NCBI RefSeq assembly: GCF_000400465.1
Contig: NW_008806288.1
Location: 1-64,000 of the forward strand
Direction: 5' to 3'
DNA: 64,000 bases
Source of the DNA: Wallemia ichthyophaga EXF-994
Taxonomy: Eukaryota; Basidiomycota; Wallemiomycetes; Wallemiales; Wallemiaceae
The notes under the pieces were generated by a model that saw only the letters and a list, made by a program, of their open reading frames with translations, was not told the DNA's origin and searched no databases. A program made the position numbers and the translations under genes. This document shows positions 42,475-52,551 of this stretch, piece after piece; the stretch's first letter is position 1, and each line of letters begins with the position of its first letter.

Positions 42475-43829
42475 ATGTCTGCTGAGTACGATAGGCACGA
42501 TCACTACGATTCGTACGACTCAAGAAAGAGATCCCGCTCGCGCTCCATCTCCCCCGACAGATTCGCCCACAAGAGGCCTCACCTCGCTCGCGAAGAAAGG
42601 GAGAAGGAGGATAAAGATGAGATGCCTTATTTAGTGCTACGCTGTCTGGTTGATACACGCGACGCTGCCGTCCTTATAGGCAGACAGGGTCTAAACATTG
42701 CACGAATCCGCCAAACCGCAGGCACAAAGCTCAATATCTCAAACTCACTTCCTTCGAATCCAGAGCGTGTAGTCACAGTTTCTGGAAAGCTGGACGCCGT
42801 GTCCAAAGCATTTGGTCTTGTAGTGCGTACACTCAACGACGAGGATTTCGACGAACCTTCTCTTCCTGGGAGCAAAGCAGTAACGCTGCGATTCACTATC
42901 CCCAATATGAAGATGGGTTTTATTATCGGTCGCTCCGGTGCTCGTATCAAGGAAATCCAAGAAGCTTCCGGTGCCAAGTTGAGCACGTCTGACTATCTGC
43001 TACCTAATTCAACAGAACGGTTGTTGTCAATTGATGGCGTGGCTGATGCTATCCACATTGCTGTTTACCACGTCGGTGGTATTTTGTGGGTATTGCGTGT
43101 TAGATGCGCGTTTCGACTAACAGTCACCATGCAGGGCTGACAATACAGCTGTGCCCTCTAGAGAAAGGAGTCGCAGGAGACCTTCGACTGGCAGCCCGTA
43201 TGGCGGTCCATCGACTTCAACTTCTTATTCAAACTACCCTGGCTACCCAGCAAGCTACGGTGCGTCGCCGTACGCTAACCCTGTGCCACCAGTCGGCGGA
43301 GGTGGCTATCCAGCTCCCCCACCAGCTGTAGATACAACGTCGCAGAGAATATACGTGCCCAACAATCTAGTAGGAGGTGAGTGGAATGAGTGACAAAATG
43401 GTGCACCTCTAACCCATACAAAGGACTAATTGGCAGAGGAGGATCCAAGATCAATGAGATTAGATACATATCTCAATGTTCGGTCAAGATTCTCGAACCA
43501 GGTGAAGGAGGCGAGCAGGCGAATGGACCAACGGTTGAACGACTGGTGGTTATAACAGGCGCGCCTAACGGTATACAGACAGCTATCCATCTGCTATCAG
43601 AGGTGAGTAGATTATTTGAGAAAGCGATTAAGAGCGTATTTGTGCTTTGTGTCTAGTGTTCTAGTGTTCAGCCATCACCTCTGTTCCTCCCTCCCACACC
43701 ACAGAACTTTACCTAAACCTCACTTTGCAGCGCATCGAGAAGGAGAAGGAGAAAGATATCTCCTATCGACCACGCCCACGCAGTCCAGTCGGTGACAGGT
43801 ATAGTAGAGGACCTAGTCCACCGATCTGA
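42475..43829 (+). CDS. triple KH-domain RNA-binding protein (PBP2/Rnc1/hnRNP K type)
   Basis: Exons 42475-43085, 43135-43376, 43424-43602 and 43731-43829 give 376 aa. The N-terminus is Arg/Ser-rich. KH1: V-L-I-G-R-Q-G-L-N-I-A-R-I. KH2: F-I-I-G-R-S-G-A-R-I-K-E-I. KH3, completed across an intron: G-L-I-G-R-G-G-S-K-I-N-E-I. A Tyr/Pro/Gly linker separates KH2 and KH3, and the C-terminus is charged with R-P-R-P-R-S. All three GxxG loops are present, so RNA or ssDNA binding is expected. Family: post-transcriptional regulators, mRNA stability. The last intron (128 nt) is by far the longest in this gene. Confidence 0.92.
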
Positions 43830-43979
43830 GATCTGAGACTAAGGTAATGTACACACACACACAAACACATAACGTCATACTTGTTATCTCTATCCGACCA
43901 ACCTACACAATCTAATCTAATCTCCAATTCATCCCTTCTGATTGTAACCCTCGAGTCGCCCTACCTCCAACTGGTCCAC

Positions 43980-44836
43980 TCACTCACCTACACCTGCCTT
44001 TTGCACGAGGATTAGATGTGCACAGTCGAGACCAGGTATGTCGCCCGCCGCTGCGGATAGGTTGAGATTGAGATTGAGTTTTGTATTGCTTTGCTGCTGG
44101 TGGTGGTATAGATAGTACTCAGAGGAGTCGACAGAGAGCTTGTCTGCAAGCAGATCGAGCACTCTACCCATACTGAGTGACTTGTTCAAGTAGAAGAAAC
44201 TACACGAATCGAGATTAATATCGACATGAGAAATGGACTGGGATAGAGATACGGAAATATGCACCCGGTGGTTACTATCGAGGTGTTCGCGCAGGGGTTT
44301 AGCATTCATGCGCGTCTTCATCATCCATACGCGTCTATCAATTGGTTTGTGTTGCATGGTTTTAGTAGCCGTGCCACCCGTACTCGGCGTCATGGGCGTA
44401 GTCTTACCAAATTTAGCCCTAATAGCATCAAGTTTAGACGCTTGCTGCTTGCTCACAGAGCCTTTCTGGGCCGTTTGGATGGGTGCAGCGTGGTGGCGGT
44501 GTGCTAGACAGTACTCGCTCCCGCTGAAAGCCTCACTGGAGCAGCGAGGGAGTGTGCAAGCAACGAACACTTTGTGTGTTTTGTCGCGCTTCTGCGTGCT
44601 CTGCCGCTGGCAGCAGTCAAATACAGCCGATCTGTGCTCTGAACAGTACCTTCTGTGGCATTTCGTGCATTCGTGAATGAGGTAGTCGATATTAGGGCAA
44701 TTGAGCTACAGGTGAGTTAGAGAGTGTATACAGCCCCCCTGTAAATCACACTCACTGTACTGCATTTGCTGCCTATATCTAATAATCCTTCCTCTCGCTC
44801 TGCTTCTGGCTTCTGCTCTGATGGGGAAAATGACAT
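43980..44836 (-). CDS. CUZ1: AN1-type zinc-finger protein (Cuz1-like)
   Basis: Exons 44836-44756 and 44705-43980 give 268 aa. The AN1 finger is assembled across the intron: I-G-S-K-C-S-T-L-N-C, C-T-K-C-H-R-R-Y-C-x2-H-R-x6-D-C-C. A second partial cysteine/histidine cluster follows (C-T-L-P-R-C and Y-C-L-A-H-R). The C-terminal region is a ubiquitin-like fold candidate with R-V-L-D-L-L-A-D-K-L. Family: Cuz1/ZFAND1 proteins bring Cdc48 and proteasomes to arsenite-stressed or stress-granule substrates. Convergent with the KH gene. Confidence 0.85.
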
Positions 44837-44881
44837 GGGTATCGTTAATTAACAAGAATATGAATAAATAATTAAAGTCGT

Positions 44882-45936
44882 CTACTCCGCTTTGTTTTTC
44901 AACTTGTCTGCTTTGTTGCTGCTCTTCACATCAGATCTGTTCAGACGCGTTCCGAACACATCGTCCCAGTGGACGAAGAAGGGCTGCGAGAAGTTGTACT
45001 TGAGGCCAAAATGCTGGTGATGGATGTCATGGTAGTCAGAGGTATTGGCGAAGATGTATCTGAAAGGATCGAAGGGATACTGCGCGCCAGCGTGATCGGA
45101 GCAAGTTCTGTGCAGTGTCAGTGTCAGTGTGTGATGGGTGTTTAGAGGTTTTGATAAACCCACTTGTATGTCGAGAACACAAACATTACTATACTCTGTC
45201 TAGTCGACATGAAACTTGCAGCATGTGCAAGGAGCGCGCCGCACGTATCTAGTAAGAAACCTTCGATTGGGTGATTGTACAATGCTCCGAACGCATATGG
45301 AACATATAGCCTGTGATGCACCGAGTGAATATGCCTGTATAAGAATTTGTTCATGTGGAAGAGACGGTGAAGGAAATATTGGTGTGTGTCCATGATGAAA
45401 CAAGCCCATGCGAACTGAATGGCAGGTACAAACCACCAGTAAGTGAACGACGTTATACTCGCGCCGAAATGTGCAAAAACAGAAGACGTTAAGGAAGGAC
45501 CCAAAGCGAGATTCAAGAAAAAGGTGATATATCCACTGTAAGTAGCCATAGCGTGCAAGTGTTGGTTATCTGACATAAATTCATCCACGTTATCCAAAAC
45601 TAAGACGCCCAAAGCTGTTTGTACGACTTGTTGGATGATCACAGCTTTTATAACCTGGCTGACGGATACCTTGTTCTTGGATACGAGCTCGGAAGGCGGA
45701 TGTATCCTGTACTTGTCGAGTGAAGGGAGCTGATCAAGGAAATGGAAGAATAGAGAGAAAACCCAATAGCCGATAACAGGTGCAATAATTGAAGTATACT
45801 TATCAGATAAAGCTGTAAATATCTGATCCGAATTGGTGTAGTAGAACGGATAGCACGGTGTATTTGGAATAATGCTGTAATTGGGCGTGATATCCGCGAT
45901 GCCCGTACTCATATAGCTTATCGAGTTGTTGCTCAT
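44882..45936 (-). CDS. SUR2: sphinganine C4-hydroxylase
   Basis: Exons 45936-45164 and 45107-44882 give 332 aa. The fatty-acid-hydroxylase di-iron histidine boxes are intact: D-T-H-Q-Y-F-L-H-R, H-S-V-H-H-R and, in the second exon, H-D-I-H-H-Q-H. At least three hydrophobic segments precede them. Reaction: hydroxylation of dihydrosphingosine to phytosphingosine in the ER, using O2 and cytochrome b5. Family context and length match yeast Sur2. Divergent with uL15m, 55 bp between ATGs. Confidence 0.94.
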
Positions 45937-45991
45937 CGCCGGGCCTGTTCAAAGAGGAGTATTGCCACACTCAACTCACCTCCCAACGGCC

Positions 45992-46675
45992 ATGAACTTA
46001 AATTTAAAATTACCACAGCAACTCAGGCAGTACTCTACGTCTATTGATAAGCTATCCAGTTTCGGCGTTATCCACAAATCAAAGAGGCTAGGAAGAGGTA
46101 GATCCTCCAACCAAGGTAAAACTTCAGGCAGAGGTCAGAACGGTCAGAAGAGCAGGGGCGATGGCAAAGTGGCACCGTGGTTTGAAGGTGGACAGACGCC
46201 CCTCACCAAACGATTCCCAAAGACTGGTTTCTACAACTACAATCAGACAAATTACGCTACAGTACCGCTATCGAGACTGGCGCAGTGGATACAGCAGCGC
46301 AGAATAAATGCTAATACGACCATCACTATTAGGGATATAGTACACTCGAACCTCGTCCACGGACTTTCGAAGAAGGATGGCGTAAAGATACTATCTGATG
46401 TGAGTTGTGCTTTGTTCACTGGGCGTATTGTATCTGACATAACACAGCTTAAGCCAACCGCGCAACTCCCACCAGTACACATTGAAGCGTCTTCTGCGTC
46501 CAAACCTGCGATCGAAGCTATAGAGGCAGCAGGTGGTTCATTTACTCACAAATACTTCAACAAACTCTCTCTCAGACAGCACCTCAACCCTCACAAGTTC
46601 CCAATTCCCGTACACGAAGCCGCACCAACCAAGAAAGCTGATATTCTCTTCTACGATAGGGTGAGCAAGCGTTGA
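45992..46675 (+). CDS. MRPL10: mitochondrial ribosomal protein uL15m
   Basis: Exons 45992-46399 and 46448-46675 give 211 aa. Signature near residue 30: R-L-G-R-G-R-S-S-N-Q-G-K-T-S-G-R-G-Q-N-G, then F-E-G-G-Q-T-P-L-T-K-R-F-P-K-T-G-F. The end of the uL15 fold is I-E-A-I-E-A-A-G-G-S-F. The short N-terminus is a probable mitochondrial presequence. The intron is 48 nt and stop-free, so unspliced reading also gives an uninterrupted protein; splicing restores the usual spacing between I-L-S-D and L-K-P. Large-subunit component of the mitoribosome. Confidence 0.93.
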   Translation: MNLNLKLPQQLRQYSTSIDKLSSFGVIHKSKRLGRGRSSNQGKTSGRGQNGQKSRGDGKVAPWFEGGQTPLTKRFPKTGFYNYNQTNYATVPLSRLAQWIQQRRINANTTITIRDIVHSNLVHGLSKKDGVKILSDVSCALFTGRIVSDITQLKPTAQLPPVHIEASSASKPAIEAIEAAGGSFTHKYFNKLSLRQHLNPHKFPIPVHEAAPTKKADILFYDRVSKR

Positions 46676-46722
46676 TTGAGCCATTTTGATTGAATAGATA
46701 TAAATTCTGTATACACATGTTT

Positions 46723-47306
46723 TTACTCCTCCTTCGATCCTCCTGGAACCTGTCTAAGTGTAGCGAAAGACTCTCTCTTGTTACTTCTCTCTTCGAGTGA
46801 GGGATGAGGACCGATGCCGGCCGTGAGGGTACCGCCGGCAGCCTGGAAAGCACCCATCAAAGCACCGAACAACAAGCATCCTCCAGCAGCAGCAGGAATG
46901 CTCTTGGCTGGTGTATGGTAGTGTTAGAATGTCTTCATCTATCCCATAAACTCCACTCACATCTAGCTCCTATTAATGACCCTGCCGCACATCCACCTGC
47001 CGCACTGCTGATTGCATCCTGATCACCTCTTACATTGCTCACTGCTGTCTCTGTAAATGCGAAAGTTGCGCCGACAGCAGCGAAATATGAAATTGTCGAG
47101 CCTGTTCTAGTGAAAACACCCATCGCACCTTTATTGTGCGTCTCTAGCGCATTCCTCACGGTCGACACGAGGAATCCAACACCAGAACCACCGATTGCGC
47201 CCTGGCCAGCTAATTGGAGTGCGGGAGTTGGATGAAATCCGGCTGTACAGAGTTTGTGAGCCTCGTTTGCTGTGTGTGCGGTCATCTTACTCTCTTTGAT
47301 TGGCAT
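46723..47306 (-). CDS. NDUFA11: complex I Tim17-family subunit (NDUFA11/B14.7-like)
   Basis: Exons 47306-46961 and 46907-46723 give 176 aa. Four Gly/Ala-rich hydrophobic helices of the Tim17/22/23 fold are visible: G-A-I-G-G-S-G-V-G-F-L, Y-F-A-A-V-G-A-T-F-A-F-T-E, A-A-G-G-C-A-A-G-S-L and A-A-G-G-C-L-L-F-G-A-L-M-G-A. R-G-D-Q-D-A between helices resembles the conserved loop (K/R-x-D/E-D). Family: accessory subunit in the membrane arm of NADH:ubiquinone oxidoreductase. A TIM22-type translocase is the main alternative, but it would have a longer N-terminus and paired cysteines. Confidence 0.8.
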
Positions 47307-47612
47307 TTCTAAAGTGGTGGTCGTCTCTCAAGATGCGTTTCGGGTGCTTTGGAGGGGTTTTTGGATATTTGGAAAGGCTATATGGCGTATTTGGGTGGAT
47401 CATATTACTCACACTACTGTCGTCTTTCTCAATATCTCTCGCTCTCTGATTGGTCGAGCTTGTCGTGCAGCTGAGAATACCCCAGATATTGTAAAATACA
47501 CATTACATTAAACCCTAATAAAAGCTACGTAGCCGTGATAAATATTAAAATCTCACCTAGATATCAGTCAGTGGCAACTCGTCCAACTTGATTACCCGCG
47601 CCCATCTTCGAT
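47307..47612. other. divergent promoter region
   Basis: 306 bp between two divergent starts. Short open frames only; no further feature seen. Confidence 0.6.
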
Positions 47613-48593
47613 ATGTCGACGACGATAACAGAAACAGCGACAATCAATAACCCTAAGCCAGATCAGCCAGATAATGCACCAGAACACTGTCCCGGCACAG
47701 AATCCACCGACGCAGGCAAGGCGTCTGCATGTGAAGGATGTCCGAACCAGACGACGTGCCAAACGGCACCCAAAGGACCAGATCCAGATCTACCCATAAT
47801 AAGATCACGTATGGCAGCCATTCAACACAAGATTATGATACTTAGTGGTAAAGGTGGCGTCGGTAAATCTACATTCACTTCGCAGCTCAGCTGGGCAATG
47901 TCGGCAGACGATACCAAAGAAGTCGGTATTATGGATGTTGATATTTGTGGACCATCAATCCCCACTGTTATGGGACTCGTGGGCGAGACTGTCCACCACA
48001 GCGCTAGTGGTTGGTCGCCTGTCTACGTACAGGAAAACTTGGGTGTCATGTCCATTGGATTTCTCCTTCCTGATGAGAAAAATGCCGTCATTTGGAGGGG
48101 TCCCAAGAAGAATGGACTAATTAAACAGTTCCTCAAGGATGTCGACTGGGGCGAGAATATGGACTATTTGCTCGTGGACACCCCACCAGGCACCTCAGAT
48201 GAACACCTCAGCTGTGTCAACTACCTCAAGGAATCTGGAATTGATGGTGCTGTTCTCATCACTACGCCGCAGGAAGTAGCCTTGCAGGATGTGAGAAAGG
48301 AAATCGATTTCTGTCGTAAGACTGGAATACCGATTCTAGGTCTCGTCGAGAATATGAGCGGCTTTGTATGTCCTAATTGTAAAGGCGAGAGCGAGATTTT
48401 CGCCGCAAGTACTGGTGGAGCTCAAGCTTTGGCTGATGAGCAGGGCTTGGAATTACTCGGCAAAGTGCCTCTCGATCCACGCATAGGACAGAGTTCAGAT
48501 TATGGGCTCAACTTCCTCGAGGAGTATCCCGATTCTCCTGCTACAACAGCCTACCTGGATATAATAGACAAGATCACTCAGAAAGTTGAATAG
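47613..48593 (+). CDS. NBP35: cytosolic Fe-S cluster assembly factor Nbp35
   Basis: Intronless, 326 aa. N-terminal Fe-S ligands C26, C40, C43 and C49 follow the C-x13-C-x2-C-x5-C pattern of Nbp35. The deviant Walker [10 protein letters not shown] lies at 79-87. [10 protein letters not shown] follows, then [10 protein letters not shown] and the bridging C-P-N-C at 253-256. Family: P-loop scaffold, with Cfd1, for cytosolic and nuclear Fe-S proteins. The presence of the N-terminal four-Cys motif separates it from Cfd1. Confidence 0.97.
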   Translation: MSTTITETATINNPKPDQPDNAPEHCPGTESTDAGKASACEGCPNQTTCQTAPKGPDPDLPIIRSRMAAIQHKIMILSGKGGVGKSTFTSQLSWAMSADDTKEVGIMDVDICGPSIPTVMGLVGETVHHSASGWSPVYVQENLGVMSIGFLLPDEKNAVIWRGPKKNGLIKQFLKDVDWGENMDYLLVDTPPGTSDEHLSCVNYLKESGIDGAVLITTPQEVALQDVRKEIDFCRKTGIPILGLVENMSGFVCPNCKGESEIFAASTGGAQALADEQGLELLGKVPLDPRIGQSSDYGLNFLEEYPDSPATTAYLDIIDKITQKVE

Positions 48594-48622
48594 ACTGGAG
48601 TCTTTGAATTTGCAACTTAACT

Positions 48623-48675
48623 AGCACAATCTGCACGACTAGCACAATTAGCACAATTAGCATAATTAGCACAAT
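48623..48675 (+). repeat. 9-nt direct repeats (AGCACAATT) after NBP35
   Basis: AGCACAAT at 48623, AGCACAATT at 48641 and 48650, AGCATAATT at 48659, AGCACAAT at 48668. Lies in the shared 3' flank of NBP35 and UTP11. Confidence 0.8.
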
Positions 48676-48738
48676 ACCACGATCATTTTTATGAAATAAA
48701 TTATACATGTTTCTATATCGCACTGATAGCAAATCTCC

Positions 48739-49949
48739 TCACTTGCTCCTCTCAGCTCTCCACTTGAATACTCTTGCCTTGCCTTCACGGCCCTCCTGCT
48801 CGCCAGCATCAATGTCTGTCTTCTGGCCCTTCTCGAGTTTCTGTTTGGCGCCTTTACCCATGAGTGCCTTTGTCAGTTCGAGCTCGCGTGCAGCTCTGTC
48901 CATTGCATCCTGTCTGAAGACTCTTTGAGTGAGTTCATTGAGTGTCTTCTTCAGCTGTGTCTAAGGCGGGTTATTAACAGGATGAAACGGGCTGCGCTAT
49001 CGATACACACCTCGCCAACAACGACATCGTCGAAGCCATCATTACCATCTACAGCGTCATGTTCTTCATCAACTGCCATACTTTCCTTCTTCTTTGAACG
49101 CTTCTTCTCCTTCTTGCTCAGCTTCCAGCCGAGGTCTGCGAGGTCTACAGCGTCGTCGTTGTGGTCATCTTCCTCCTGGACAGGATTCGTGGGTTCGAAG
49201 TATGCTGTTTTATGATAAGTACGCGTGCAACGGCAAACAGTTGCAGACTCACGCTCAGAATCATCAGTAAAGACAATATGTGGTACATAGTCAGGAATAG
49301 ACCTTTTGCGAGATTTTTTGGGTTCGTCTGAGGGAATGAGATTGCACTGCTTGAGAGCGTATTCCTCGTACTCGTCCAAACCAATATCCATTCTGTACTC
49401 CTCGTTTGCGAGCTGTTTGATATTAGCCAAACTGGACAAATTCCCGACGAGTTTATATATTCTCTGGAGAGTTTGAGTGTAAGTGAGGGTACCTGACGTA
49501 TATAGATAACCACCTTCTGATTAATTGCACGCTGCAGGTAGATATAACCGTTATCTTGGGTTTTGAGCACCTTAACGAGGTCATTAGGCAGTGGAGTGTT
49601 TCCTCTTTCCTGGAAATGCTGACCAGACTACAAGGTGGATTAGGATGGCTGTATTGTACACTGCAATACATACACACCTCCGTCTTCTTCCCAACCATGC
49701 CAAAGTAAAACTCATCCTTATTCTTCAGCTCTGCCTTCTGCCTAAGCTTCGTAAGCCTGTCTCGCTTGCTGTGGTAGTCACGCGCTCTCTTGACGTAGTC
49801 CTTGTGTTTCTCGAGAAAACCGAGCTTCTGGCGGTGCAGCGGCTGTGAACGCTCCTTGTGGTTGCGACGCCTGATTGCATTGCGAAGACTGCTTCCCGGC
49901 TATTATGCAGTGTCAGTAGGTTTGTTGGGCTGTATCGCTTGCTCACCAT
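48739..49949 (-). CDS. UTP11: U3 snoRNP protein Utp11
   Basis: Six exons: 49949-49947 (ATG only), 49899-49678, 49627-49514, 49463-49253, 49204-49011 and 48960-48739 (321 aa). Conserved start: [17 protein letters not shown], then [17 protein letters not shown]. It continues with D-E-F-Y-F-G-M and L-L/K-T-Q-D-N-G-Y. The conserved end is L-M-G-K-G-A-K-Q-K near K-W-R-A-E-R. Family: SSU processome component for 18S rRNA maturation in the nucleolus. An acidic insert (E-E-D-D-H-N-D-D) sits before the C-terminal part. The intron directly after the ATG is forced by the absence of another start. Confidence 0.9.
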
Positions 49950-50073
49950 GATGATGGCTGTCGGTGATAACGATGTGAGTGGGAGATGTCAGTTACAAAC
50001 AGCGTGAAATATATTCTAGCATTTGTGGAATACATCCGATTTATTTCTTTCTCCGTCTTCCCTTGTATCTTTG

Positions 50074-50405
50074 ATGAGCAGCGCTAGGAAGCCAGAAGAT
50101 ATGACAGACAAAGAGCTCAAGGAGGGCATAGTAGCGATGGAGGCTGAGATTGGGTTGGTGATTTCTTACACACCCATTCACAGCTCAATTATTGCAGTGG
50201 CTGCGAAGAAGCGGAGAGAGTGCGCAAGGAGTACATAAACAAGCTAGAAGAGTACAATTACTTTAAGGATATTGGACAGGTGTGTGATGCGCGTAGACAC
50301 AACTTCAAAACTCATAAAACGCAGATGCTCATCGGTAGAATCGCAGATAGGACTGGCAAGACAATGAAGGACGTTTATAAAGATCTTGACATTGAGGACG
50401 ACTAG
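50074..50405 (+). CDS. SWI5: DNA repair protein Swi5
   Basis: Exons 50074-50153, 50198-50279 and 50325-50405 give 80 aa, about the normal Swi5 length. An N-terminal coiled coil (M-T-D-K-E-L-K-E-G-I) leads to the family motif L-E-E-Y-N-Y-F-K-D-I-G-Q-M-L-I-G-R-I-A, then D-V-Y-K-D-L-D-I. Family: Swi5-Sfr1 mediator that helps Rad51/Dmc1 filaments in homologous recombination. The second intron is 45 nt, stop-free and in frame; removing it joins G-Q to M-L-I-G as in homologues. Convergent with MET14, 18 bp between stops. Confidence 0.87.
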
Positions 50406-50423
50406 ATGGCTACATTGAACTCT

Positions 50424-51165
50424 TTAGTTTCCCAGAAATCCCTTTCCTTGGAGGTACTCGGTGATAATTTTAACACTGGCCTCTACATCATGCTCATCCG
50501 TCTTGATATGCAGTTCAGCATTTGCAGGTGCCTCATAAGGTGCGGAGACACCAGTAAATTCTTTAATTTCACCGCTTCTCGCCTTCTTGTAAAGACCCTT
50601 TGGATCTCTTTGTTCGACGACAGAAAGAGGCGCATCCACGTATACCTCAATGAAAGGCAAACCTTGTGCCTCGTGGAGCTGTCTGGCGAAGTCTCTGTCC
50701 TTCTTATATGGACTGATGAATGACGTGATTGTCAACGCCGCAGAAGACGCGAACAGCTTGGAGACTTCACCGATTCTTCTTATGTTCTCCTCCCTGTCCT
50801 TATCGGAGAAACCAAGATCCTTATTCAAGCCGAATCTAATGTTGTCACCGTCTAATCTGAAAGCTGATTTGCGGAGGTGGAGGAGGTGTTGTTCGAGTGC
50901 AGTAGCGATTGTCGACTGGTTCGATAAACTGATATTCTGCGACTGAATTTATCGACTCACCTTTCCAGAAGCAGACAAACCAGTCAACCAAATCGTCAAA
51001 CCTTGTTGACCGAGCAATTCTTGTCTTTCTTGTTGGCTCACGGTACCTTCACTTATGTTAAGGGATAGCGGGGAATAACCACGACTAACCTTGGTGGAAT
51101 GTCTTTGATTCTATTTGTGAGCTATTTCACTAACCAATCAAACCACTTACAATATTCGTAGCCAT
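50424..51165 (-). CDS. MET14: adenylylsulfate (APS) kinase
   Basis: Exons 51165-51151 (15 nt), 51102-51090 (13 nt), 51046-50961 and 50915-50424 give 201 aa. Spliced start: M-A-T-N-I-T-F-H-Q-G-T-V-S. P-loop G-L-S-A-S-G-K-S-T, with an intron exactly between K and S. Then [23 protein letters not shown] and [10 protein letters not shown]. Reaction: ATP-dependent phosphorylation of APS to PAPS in sulfate assimilation. Length is the same as yeast Met14 (about 202). Firm assignment; the tiny 5' exons are required to reach an ATG. Confidence 0.96.
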
Positions 51166-51217
51166 CGTCTTCGTTGTTCAGGATAGACATCCATCACGTG
51201 ATTATTTGATATTCAAA

Positions 51218-52176
51218 ATGAGTTTACAGGAGCCATTGAAGGGTACAACAAAGCGCAAGACCACTGCAGAGGATGACGAGGATAATGAGATTGTTAACGT
51301 TGATTTCGATTTCTTCAATTTGGAGGATATAGACTACCACGCTATAAAGCATCTTTTAACGCAGCTATTCCACTCAGATGCTGAACACCTAGAGCTACAC
51401 ACCCTCACTGATCTAATTTTATCTCAAAACAACGTCGGTAGCACTATCAAGGTTGATGGAAAGGAGTCCGATCCTTACGCCTTCCTTACTGCTATCAGTC
51501 TATCGAAACACAAAGGAAACAGCGCCGTCGGGAAGCTTTCGAGCTACCTCGTCGGTAGAGCAAAATCAGCTAACAATGATGCGCTGTGTAGCACTCTCAT
51601 GCAGCTTTTGAGCGACGAGAGTGGAAGCAACGTCGGTGTCTTATTGGGAGAGAGACTTGTCAACATGCCTGTCGTACTTATTCCACATATGCTGAGATTC
51701 TTACTTGAGGAATTAGAATTGGCTAGCCAGTCTGTAGGTGGAAAGCGGGGCTATTGATTTAACTAACAAACCTTGGCAGGCACCAGATGATTTCAAATTC
51801 ACTCACTTTATCATTCCTACAAGAACATACTTTGAATCAGATAACGATATTGATATGGACACAGGCGAACAAGGTCCAATGAAGAAAAAACGCGGCGGAA
51901 ACGAATCCAAATTGCAAACATTCCATCCAGAAGACGAAGTTACTCAGGATGTAAGTGGTCTGGTGTCTTATGTGGTGCATCTCGCTAACACAAACACACA
52001 AACACCAGTTCACAGATCTAGTTGCAGACTACCAATTCCAACACGTTGTAAACAGAGAGAGTGATGAGTTTGGTGCTGATGTACGCGGACGTGTTATTCT
52101 CATCGAAGCTCAAAAATTCAAGAATGTGGTGCTACCAAAGATGATTGAAGCGACAACGGTATCAGCTGGATTGTAA
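51218..52176 (+). CDS. BCP1: Bcp1/BCCIP family protein
   Basis: Exons 51218-51733, 51780-51950 and 52009-52176 give 284 aa. The acidic start D-D-E-D-N-E-I-V-N-V-D-F-D-F-F-N is typical, followed by H-L-L-T-Q-L-F, L-T-D-L-I-L-S-Q and G-S-T-I-K-V. R-L-V-N-M-P-V-V-L-I-P-H-M leads to the C-terminal F-T-H-F-I-I-P-T-R-T-Y and F-x-x-E-D-E/D (F-H-P-E-D-E). Family: nuclear chaperone of ribosomal protein uL14 (Rpl23) and export factor. ATG 51218 is the first ATG after the divergent MET14 start (52 bp between). Confidence 0.95.
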
Positions 52177-52551
52177 TGATTTGGAGTTTATTTATAGTTT
52201 GTTTCTTATTTCAACAATCAAACCTCGATGAATTCACTCCTATTCCGCTGCTTCTCGGCAACTGAAAATAGGCATTTCATAGATTCGGCAAGGATGCAAC
52301 ATGATATATGATGTTATTGTACAGCATGGACTAATATATTGCATCCGACTGAACCAAAAGATGATCATGTGCATTTCGGCGAACGAATCTAGTTTGGTGA
52401 ATATACTGCATCAGCTGAGTGAGATGCCGTGGGAGAGACTGGCTGATATAAATTATCAGCTACAAAGCCTGTCTTCCAAATATTTAATCCAAAAGCTGAA
52501 ATTTCTCGATCCCGTTCCGAAATCCGTTCGTTCGCTGTAACTCAAACTTCC
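52177..52551. other. intergenic
   Basis: Promoter side of the Zn2Cys6 gene. A short plus-strand open frame at 52301-52540 has no family features. Nothing else recognised. Confidence 0.6.

Noticed and set aside
52301-52540. 79-codon plus-strand open frame upstream of the Zn2Cys6 gene
   Set aside because: No family features and a different frame from the gene; likely 5' flank.
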